Below are positions 7,526-13,248 of a stretch of 25,332 nucleotides of DNA, one piece after another (the first letter of the stretch is position 1; each line of letters begins with the position of its first letter). A model generated the notes under the pieces. That model worked only from the letters and a program-made list of their open reading frames with translations, did not search any database and was not told where the DNA came from. Both the position numbers and the translations under genes were made by a program. Source of the DNA: Fibrobacterota bacterium (GTDB lineage: Bacteria; Fibrobacterota; Chitinivibrionia; Chitinivibrionales; FEN-1185); NCBI GenBank assembly GCA_003165595.1, contig PLWQ01000032.1:47815-73146 (forward strand), given 5' to 3'.

Positions 7526-8764
7526 ATGAAGAGCAAATTATTTTGTGTGGTGTTTTGGGCCGGGTTTGCTTCCGCTGCCTTCGGCCAGTCTCTGCTCGGG
7601 CTTACCTATCCGTTCGGCCTCCCGGTACAGTCCAATTCGGGCATGTCGCTCACCATGGGCGGCGCAGGGTGCGCGGTCGCCAGCGAGAACAACGTGATGC
7701 TGCTCAATCCGGCCAACCTGGGAACCATCGACAGGACGGTGCTGTCGGCATCATATTCCTTCGATTTTACGCGGATAGACGGATCTTCGTCGCACTCGTA
7801 TTTCTATTCCACAAATCCCGTACAGGTTTCCATCGGCGTGCCGTTCGGGGTCGTGGGCACGTTCGGCATTTCGTTTGAACAGCGCAGCGACCGCACCGCA
7901 TTCTACAACGACTCCATGTCGCTCACCTATAACGGCAACGACACCTGGTGGCTCAGGCAGGGGCTGTCGTCGCACGGCGGCATCTACGCGTGGCAGGCCG
8001 GCTGGGGCAGATCGATAGGGAAATATGGGCAAGTAGGAATTTCCTACGAGCGGTTCTACCTGTTTGACGAACAGACAATGGTATCCCAGTTGTATCTGCT
8101 TGACCATGTCCAGTCGTCGGATTCGCGTGACAGCACCACCGTGCTGTGCAGCGGCAACGGCGTGCGCGCGGGCATCGATGTGCCCGTCGGCCTTCTCCGG
8201 ATAGGAATAAGCGGCGAATACTTCCTTATGAGCACCGCAATGTCTACCGCGGGACTCTATGCAAACGGGCTCACCACGCCGGTGGCGAATACTTCGACGG
8301 TCGATTCGTTTAACCTCCGGCTTCCGCCTTCGCTTCTGGTGGGTCTCAGCTACGACATTTCGCCGGAATGGCTCGTTGCCGGGGATGCGTCGTTTGTGTT
8401 CTGGCGCTTTGCCACCCTAGGGGGGCCGATATCGAAACCGGACAACGCCACCGCAACCGGGTTTTCGCTGGGCGCGCAATACATTCCCGCGCCCAATCTC
8501 CTGACACCGAAATACTGGGAAACTATCCGCTATCGCGCGGGCGTGCGATTCACCCAGCTGCCGGCGCGGGATTCCTACGAATACCTGCTGAGTCTCGGGA
8601 CCGGGCTTCCTATGGGTAAAGGAACCGGGATTCTCGATGTCGCCGTGGAGCTTGGCAGGCGGGATAGCAAACAGTATGCAAATTACAGCGAAGATTTCCT
8701 GAATCTGGTGTTCGGGTTCAACGGCGGACACAAGTGGGTGCAGTCCACCAAGAGCACATACTAG
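7526..8764 (+). CDS. Outer-membrane beta-barrel protein, FadL/PorV-like
   Basis: A 412-aa protein with signal peptide (cleavage likely after AAFG, about residue 20). The mature N-terminus has MGGAGCAVASENNVMLLNPANLG, matching the GGA...A......NPA.L pattern of FadL/OmpP1 and PorV/PorQ-like barrels. The rest alternates short polar turns with amphipathic strands full of Tyr, Phe and Gly (SASYSFDF, VGISYERFYLF, GISGEYFL). It probably inserts in the outer membrane by the Bam pathway. The substrate is unknown. It may transport hydrophobic compounds (FadL) or act as a secretion-associated scaffold (PorV). It ends WVQSTKSTY with a TAG (8762-8764) that belongs to the left end of the MITE-like element, so the native C-terminus may have been altered; barrels often end in Phe or another aromatic residue, and Tyr here is compatible. 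Confidence 0.82.
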   Translation: MKSKLFCVVFWAGFASAAFGQSLLGLTYPFGLPVQSNSGMSLTMGGAGCAVASENNVMLLNPANLGTIDRTVLSASYSFDFTRIDGSSSHSYFYSTNPVQVSIGVPFGVVGTFGISFEQRSDRTAFYNDSMSLTYNGNDTWWLRQGLSSHGGIYAWQAGWGRSIGKYGQVGISYERFYLFDEQTMVSQLYLLDHVQSSDSRDSTTVLCSGNGVRAGIDVPVGLLRIGISGEYFLMSTAMSTAGLYANGLTTPVANTSTVDSFNLRLPPSLLVGLSYDISPEWLVAGDASFVFWRFATLGGPISKPDNATATGFSLGAQYIPAPNLLTPKYWETIRYRAGVRFTQLPARDSYEYLLSLGTGLPMGKGTGILDVAVELGRRDSKQYANYSEDFLNLVFGFNGGHKWVQSTKSTY

Positions 8765-8903
8765 TGTAGTGTCCCGGAAATACCTACACAAATGTCATTC
8801 CAGCGAAAGCGGGAATCCAGCCGTTGTTTATCACTGGATGCCCGTTTTCACGGGCATGACACCAGCAGGATATAGTGAGGGAATTTAGGGGACATCACAC
8901 TAG
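8761..8903. mobile_element. 143-bp MITE-like element with terminal inverted repeats
   Basis: The left end CTAGTGTAGTGTCCCGGAAA and the reverse complement of the right end (8903 back to about 8883, CTAGTGTGATGTCCCCTAAA) agree at 17 of 21 positions, with CTAG at both extremities. Inside, 8793-8820 and 8834-8861 form a long imperfect hairpin containing CATTCCAGCGAAAGCGGGAA, close to the REP-like CATTCCCGCGAAAGCGGGAA repeats common in bacteria. The interior is non-coding, so it would need a transposase in trans. It sits between the barrel gene, whose TAG it carries, and the GTG start at 8931. Confidence 0.65.
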
Positions 8904-8930
8904 CCCGGCGTTATCGCAAACGAGGTCTCT

Positions 8931-9806
8931 GTGGCAGTCAAATCCAAGAAGAACAGCAAGAGCAAAGCTGCGGCTAAGAAGCGGCCTCACCCGGTGAAAC
9001 CTGCAAAGAAAGCCGCCGCCCTTCCGCGGCGTCGCCGAACGTCCGCACCGCAGGCTGCGGCCCGCCCCGCGCCAAAGCCGCGCCCCGTTTTGCGGAAACA
9101 GCCGGCGACCCGGCCGCGCAGGACTCGGGCGAAGCAACAGGTGAAGAAGCCCGTTGTCACCGCTGTGCGACGGCCGGTTGCGGTGCCTCGGCAAGAGGTG
9201 GGCCCTCGCTTCGGCGCCGGATTCTCCATTGCCGCCAAGCCTGCCATGGGGCCAAAGTATTTCTTTTCCACCGAAATTCCCGACAAGTACCACGAAACAT
9301 ACCTGCGTGCCCTTCCGCGAGACCCCGTGTGGCTCTTTGCATACTGGGAGCTCTCGGGCGAGACCGTGGAACTCCTGCGGCGGCATGTGGGCGAGGAGGT
9401 TTTCAACAAATCGAAATGGGTACTGCGCGTACTCGACGTCACCGACATCGTCTATAACGGGTCCAACGGGTGGCGCCAAATCGACATCGCTCTGGCGCCC
9501 TATGCCAATACCTGGTACGTAAAAGTGTGGGAACCGGACCGGTCGTACATGCTCCAGGTGGGAATCGTCACTCCGGACAACCGGTTCTTCTCTGCTGTCA
9601 ATTCAAATGCCGCGCAGATGCCCAGGAACACGGTGTCGTCCGTGCTCGACGAAGAATGGACCACCGCCTCCACCGACGAACTCATCCGGCTTTCGGGATT
9701 CCCAACCGGCAAGATGCTCGGGGCAAGCCAGAACTCCTCCGAGTTCTCCACCGCCCAGGCCGCAGGCGGGCTGGCATCCGGTTCTGGCTCGGGGTCGATG
9801 TCGTAA
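8931..9806 (+). CDS. DUF4912 protein with a lysine/alanine-rich histone-H1-like N-terminal tail
   Basis: A 291-aa product with a GTG start, chosen for the GAGG 6 bp upstream. Residues 1-90 are strongly basic, dominated by Lys, Arg, Ala and Pro (KKNSKSKAAAKKRPHPVKPA), like eukaryotic-H1-type bacterial tails. Residues about 108-245 match DUF4912: YFFSTEIPDKYHETYLRALP, RDPVWLFAYWELS, VLRVLDVTDI and WYVKVWEPDRSYMLQVGI. The C-terminus is Ser/Gly/Ala-rich. DUF4912 is often found beside alpha-glucan enzymes and is thought to bind carbohydrate or protein (function not established), and here a GH57 gene follows after 33 bp. Inference: the domain may recruit or regulate the branching enzyme, with the tail binding an anionic polymer. 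No signal peptide is visible. Confidence 0.85.
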   Translation: MAVKSKKNSKSKAAAKKRPHPVKPAKKAAALPRRRRTSAPQAAARPAPKPRPVLRKQPATRPRRTRAKQQVKKPVVTAVRRPVAVPRQEVGPRFGAGFSIAAKPAMGPKYFFSTEIPDKYHETYLRALPRDPVWLFAYWELSGETVELLRRHVGEEVFNKSKWVLRVLDVTDIVYNGSNGWRQIDIALAPYANTWYVKVWEPDRSYMLQVGIVTPDNRFFSAVNSNAAQMPRNTVSSVLDEEWTTASTDELIRLSGFPTGKMLGASQNSSEFSTAQAAGGLASGSGSGSMS

Positions 9807-9839
9807 GCGCGGCGCGCAGCGTTTCAATCAAGGAACACG

Positions 9840-11447
9840 ATGGAAATCGCCTCCCGAAAAAAAGATCCGCTGGGGCACGTGTGCATCGTGCTCCACGCCC
9901 ATCTCCCCTATGTGCGCCACCAGGAGTGCGAATACTTCCTCGAGGAAAACTGGCTGTTTGAGGCCATCACCGAAACCTACATTCCGCTGCTTGCCGTTTT
10001 TGAGAACCTGGTAGCCGACCGGGTCCCGTTCAAAATAACCATGTCGATGACGCCGCCGCTGGTCTCCATGCTCACCGATGCCATGCTGCAGGAACGGTAT
10101 GTGCGCCACATCGACCGCCTCATTGAACTTGCCGAAAAGGAATGCGTCCGCACAAAGAACGACCCGGCGTTCAACCGGACCGCGCACATGTACCTCGATA
10201 AGTTCACCATGTGCAGGTCCGTATTCGTGGACGTCAACAAATGCGATATAGTCAAGAACTTCAGGAAGCTCCAGGATCTGGGCGTCCTCGAAATCATCAC
10301 CTGCGGCGCGACGCACGGGTTTTTGCCCAACATGCAATTCAATCCCCATGCGGTAAAAGCGCAGGTCGAGGTGGCGGTCGAATCGTATTACGAGACCTTC
10401 GGCAGGAATCCGGTGGGAATGTGGCTTCCCGAATGCGGCTACTACAACGGGCTCGAAAAGTTTCTGGAGGCCGCGGGCATCCTGTATTTCTTTACGGACG
10501 CGCACGGCATCCTGTTTGCCGAGCCGCGCCCCAAATACGGCGTCTTCGCTCCCGTGTACTGCAAGGGGACGCATGTCGCCGCCTTCGGGAGGGACATCGA
10601 ATCCTCGAAATCGGTGTGGAGTTCCAAGGAAGGGTATCCGGGAGATATTGACTACAGGGAATTCTACCGCGATATCGGCTTTGACCTCGACATCGACTAT
10701 ATCCGGCCGTACATCGATCCCATCGGCATCCGCATCAACACCGGCATCAAGTACTACAGGATAACGGGCAAGACCGACCACAAGGAACCCTACAACCAGC
10801 AGGCCGCGCTCGACAAGGCCTCGCAGCACGCCGGCAATTTTCTGTTCAACAGGGGTAAGCAGATCGAATATCTCGCCTCCATCATGGACCGCAAGCCGAT
10901 CATCGTCGCCCCGTACGACGCGGAGCTGTTCGGCCACTGGTGGTACGAAGGTCCCGACTGGCTCAATTATCTTATCCGTAAAGTTGCGTTCGAACAGAAC
11001 GTGCTGTCTTTCTGCACTGCGTCGGATTACCTCACGGCCAATCCGCGCAACCAGAGCTGCAGCCCGTCGTTTTCGAGCTGGGGCTTCAAGGGATATTCGG
11101 AGGTGTGGCTCGAAGGAAGCAACGACTGGCTGTACCGCCATCTTCACAAAATGGAAGAGCGCATGGTGGAGGCGGCGCAAGAGCATCCCGAGGCCGGCGA
11201 CGTGCTGCGCCGCACCCTCAACCAGATGGCGCGCGAACTCCTGCTCGCGCAGTCGAGCGACTGGGCGTTTATCATGAAGACCGGCACCATGGTGCAGTAT
11301 GCCGTACGCCGGTCAAAAGAGCACATCGCGAATTTCAACCGTCTGTACGACGAGGTGAAGGGGGAGCGGATAGACGAAAACTTTCTGTCGCTTCTCGAGT
11401 CGCACAATAATATTTTTCCTCATATCAATTACCGGGTCTACGCCTAG
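9840..11447 (+). CDS. GH57 family 1,4-alpha-glucan branching enzyme (DUF1957-type)
   Basis: A 535-aa protein starting at ATG 9840 behind AAGGAA. GHVCIVLHAHLPYVRH (12-27) is the GH57 conserved region 1. WLPECGYY (195-202) carries the nucleophile Glu198. APYDAELFGHWWYEGPDWL (357-375) carries the acid/base Asp360. SWGFKGYSEVWLEGSNDWLYRH and a helical C-terminal segment complete the architecture of bacterial GH57 branching enzymes of about 520-530 aa (Thermus TT1467 type). It should introduce alpha-1,6 branches into glycogen-like glucan in the cytosol. Coupling with the DUF4912 gene suggests a glycogen-metabolism unit. No other glycogen genes are in the window. The TAG stop is immediately followed by a sequence identical to part of the MITE end. 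Confidence 0.9.
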   Translation: MEIASRKKDPLGHVCIVLHAHLPYVRHQECEYFLEENWLFEAITETYIPLLAVFENLVADRVPFKITMSMTPPLVSMLTDAMLQERYVRHIDRLIELAEKECVRTKNDPAFNRTAHMYLDKFTMCRSVFVDVNKCDIVKNFRKLQDLGVLEIITCGATHGFLPNMQFNPHAVKAQVEVAVESYYETFGRNPVGMWLPECGYYNGLEKFLEAAGILYFFTDAHGILFAEPRPKYGVFAPVYCKGTHVAAFGRDIESSKSVWSSKEGYPGDIDYREFYRDIGFDLDIDYIRPYIDPIGIRINTGIKYYRITGKTDHKEPYNQQAALDKASQHAGNFLFNRGKQIEYLASIMDRKPIIVAPYDAELFGHWWYEGPDWLNYLIRKVAFEQNVLSFCTASDYLTANPRNQSCSPSFSSWGFKGYSEVWLEGSNDWLYRHLHKMEERMVEAAQEHPEAGDVLRRTLNQMARELLLAQSSDWAFIMKTGTMVQYAVRRSKEHIANFNRLYDEVKGERIDENFLSLLESHNNIFPHINYRVYA

Positions 11448-11461
11448 AGTGTCCCGGAAAT
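11445..11461. repeat. Solo copy of the MITE end
   Basis: AGTGTCCCGGAAAT at 11448-11461 is identical to 8768-8781 within the left end of the 143-bp element, and in both places it directly follows a gene's TAG stop. No partner inverted end was found before the next gene at 11502. It is either a remnant of an excised copy or a recurring short motif. Confidence 0.45.
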
Positions 11462-11501
11462 TCACCTCGCGAAAGCTATCCCCGCAACAAAGGAGCGTGG
11501 C

Positions 11502-12284
11502 ATGAGACCATTCGCATTTTTCGCCGTTGCCGTTTTGTGTATCAGCGGCGCCGCCATTGGACAGCAGAAGGAAATGCTGGACGTGTATGCCGTTGCAGGG
11601 GCGGGGATCGGTGTCGGCGGCCTGGACGTGGGGGCCTCGCAATCATGGTCGGCTCTGGTGGGCGGCTATCTCACCAAGACAACCGACAATTACCTTAATT
11701 TCGGAAGCGGTCTCCAGCTCGAAGGCGGAGCCGATGTCAGGATCATGCAGCATCTGTACGGCCAGGCGGCGCTCTGCTACGGCAACGGACTCTGGGGCAT
11801 CGACAAAGTCGTGGAATATGCCGGCGGCGACAAGACCACCGACCAGTACTCGTATTCGACGCTGGGTATCAAGCTGCTTGTCAAGCCGACGTTCCAGGTG
11901 CTCGACCTGTTCACCGTATACACCGGCTTCGGCATCGGTCTCGATTTCGCATGGTTGACAATACATAGGACCGACGTTGGTCCGGGGGTAAACCTGTCGG
12001 CCCGGGCCGACGACGGACAGTGGCCGGCATTCGCGTTCGAGGGTTCGCTGGGACTGGATTATCCCATTACCCGGTCGATCATTGTTTTCGGGGAACTGCA
12101 ATGCGAGGTCATGAATTTCATGACTTCGCAGCGGACGATAACGAATTCGAATTATCCCGACGGGACGGATTGGAACAACCAGATCATCAACTACCAGACA
12201 AACGCCACGGACCGCGATCCTCCCTACAGCACACCCGGAACGAATGTCGGCATACGGGTCGGGGTCAAGTTTCCGCTAATGTGA
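11502..12284 (+). CDS. Small outer-membrane beta-barrel protein
   Basis: A 260-aa product behind a strong AAAGGAG. The signal peptide (residues 1-20, cleavage after AAIG) precedes a mature part of alternating Gly/aromatic amphipathic strands (VYAVAGAGIGVGG, LYGQAALCYGNGLWG, FTVYTGFGIGLDFAW, IIVFGELQCEV), ending GIRVGVKFPLM. This fits an 8-10-strand OmpA-like or OmpW-like barrel, though no family signature is recognised. It lies 54 bp after the GH57 gene, but the lack of functional relation and the intervening repeat end suggest separate expression. Downstream there is no obvious terminator before the repeat block. Confidence 0.75.
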   Translation: MRPFAFFAVAVLCISGAAIGQQKEMLDVYAVAGAGIGVGGLDVGASQSWSALVGGYLTKTTDNYLNFGSGLQLEGGADVRIMQHLYGQAALCYGNGLWGIDKVVEYAGGDKTTDQYSYSTLGIKLLVKPTFQVLDLFTVYTGFGIGLDFAWLTIHRTDVGPGVNLSARADDGQWPAFAFEGSLGLDYPITRSIIVFGELQCEVMNFMTSQRTITNSNYPDGTDWNNQIINYQTNATDRDPPYSTPGTNVGIRVGVKFPLM

Positions 12285-12315
12285 CGGATTATTTTTCTTG
12301 ATGTTTTCTATGGTG

Positions 12316-12462
12316 GGGGAACCACGAAGTGGTTTCCCCTGGGGTGCAATGTAGGGGCGCATAGCGATGCGCCCCTACATAAGCACCCACACCCCTTCCA
12401 GCGGGAACACGCACGAGGCGCAATGCTTGCGCATTGCGCGTGTCGCGTTCCCGCAACGCCTT
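12316..12462 (-). repeat. Dispersed repeat B, copy 1
   Basis: Read on the minus strand it starts AAGGCGTTGCGGGAACGCGA. It contains a 9-bp stem GCGCAATGC/GCATTGCGC capped by GCAA (a GNRA-type loop) inside an outer GGGAAC/GTTCCC stem, then CTGGAAGGGGTGTG, a variable palindrome (12349-12380), and a terminal GGGGAAACCA-type hairpin (12316-12339). It matches copy 2 at 17044-17195 in opposite orientation. It lies in non-coding DNA between a barrel gene and repeat A; the frames through it are GC-driven artefacts. Confidence 0.75.
12349..12380. repeat. Perfect 14-bp palindrome nested in repeat B
   Basis: Arms 12349-12362 and 12367-12380 are exact reverse complements (ATGTAGGGGCGCAT and its complement) around the loop AGCG. 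The GTAGGGGCG...CGCCCCTAC style is known from widespread bacterial palindromes (recall, not searched). At the same position copy 2 of repeat B has a different hairpin, so this module appears exchangeable. Confidence 0.7.
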
Positions 12463-12584
12463 CCTGTAGGTATGCCGCTTCGCGGCAATAGAAAGCCATT
12501 GATATTCTGTGTTATCGCGAGCGCAAGCGTCGGCTTCGACCGCGCAGCAGACTTTACAAATGTGGAAATATCCCGCTGCCATGC

Positions 12585-12718
12585 GCCAGGCCGGACTGAA
12601 AGGCGCGCAAGAGCGCGGGGCCGGCCGACCCGGCCGCAGGCATAGGGCGGACCGGCACCGAGGCGAAAAGCCGAGCCTGCAAGGAGGGCCGCCGCCGTCC
12701 TCGGCGGGGCGCCCAGAT
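12585..12718 (-). repeat. Dispersed repeat A, copy 1
   Basis: Read on the minus strand it contains GGCTCGG...CCTCGG, TGCCGGTCCGCCCTATGCC, GCGGCCGGGTCGGCCG, CGCGCT..TGCGCGC and a terminal GCGCAT, in the same order as copy 2 at 15343-15490 (opposite orientation). Stems are conserved while loops and the first hairpin differ. It abuts the 3' end of folB (stop ends at 12721), so it could serve as its 3' untranslated structure. No protein product is supported. Confidence 0.75.
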
Positions 12719-12720
12719 TT

Positions 12721-13083
12721 CTAAACTACTCTTTTATTACTCATCTCAACCGCCACACTTTTGGCATACCTCAGGGCCTGCGGCTTGTCGATCCTCACGG
12801 TGGCGCTTGTCACACGCGAGTCTTCCATGACGATGGCAAGCACGCGGGCGGCAAGCTTCTCGATGAGCCGGTAGCGCGAGTTCTCCACTTCGGCGATAAT
12901 TTTCCTCTTGAGCTGCTTGTAGTTGACCGTGTCGGCGAGCGCGTCCGATGCCGCGGCCTTCGACGCGTCGAACTCAAGCGACAGGTTGATGACAACGTCC
13001 TGGCGGACGTCGCGTTCCCATTCGTTGTCGCCGATGACGGTACGGAGCAGCAGGTCGACGATCGAGAGTTTTGCAATGGGCAT
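12721..13083 (-). CDS. folB: Dihydroneopterin aldolase
   Basis: A 120-aa protein of the usual FolB length, starting at ATG 13083 behind a strong GGAGG. It shows the family landmarks: an N-terminal strand followed by EWERDVRQDV (Glu21/23 region for substrate binding), DTVNYKQL (51-58, Tyr55), LIEKLAARV (Glu75) and VRIDKPQAL with the catalytic Lys100, very close to the spacing of the Staphylococcus enzyme (Glu22, Tyr54, Glu74, Lys100). It converts 7,8-dihydroneopterin to 6-hydroxymethyl-dihydropterin and glycolaldehyde in folate synthesis, probably as an octamer. Other folate genes are not adjacent. It is transcribed divergently from the U32 gene across a 165-bp spacer. Confidence 0.9.
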   Translation of the reverse strand: MPIAKLSIVDLLLRTVIGDNEWERDVRQDVVINLSLEFDASKAAASDALADTVNYKQLKRKIIAEVENSRYRLIEKLAARVLAIVMEDSRVTSATVRIDKPQALRYAKSVAVEMSNKRVV

Positions 13084-13184
13084 TGGAAGCCTCCGGAGTT
13101 CAAAGAAGTGAAGGAGTTACAAATTGTCGAAGCAACAAAGTCAAGAAAGTGGCAAAGGGACGAAGTTACGGAAAAGCTACTCTT

Positions 13185-13216
13185 TTCAACTCTTCAACCG
13201 TTCAACTTTTCAACTT
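13185..13216. repeat. Four TTCAAC units on an exact 8-bp period
   Basis: TTCAAC begins at 13185, 13193, 13201 and 13209, giving units TTCAACTC, TTCAACCG, TTCAACTT and TTCAACTT. Upstream (about 13100-13175) the same strand is purine-rich with loose AAAGT/GAAGT repetition. The block is in the folB/U32 divergent spacer, 33 bp before the U32 start. It could be a regulator-binding array or a low-complexity intergenic repeat. Confidence 0.6.
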
Positions 13217-13248
13217 TCTTGCGGTGAGCCATATATTTTCCCTGCATC

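Noticed and set aside
9828-11186. Long 452-codon minus-strand frame opposite the GH57 gene
   Set aside because: It is the antisense of a gene with clear catalytic motifs and shows the biased composition of an antisense frame in GC-rich DNA.
12289-12582. Protein-like similarity between frames at 12289-12582 and 16978-17265 (KALR.RD.RNAQALRL)
   Set aside because: The amino-acid likeness is only the translation of DNA repeat B; the flanking parts of the two frames are unrelated.
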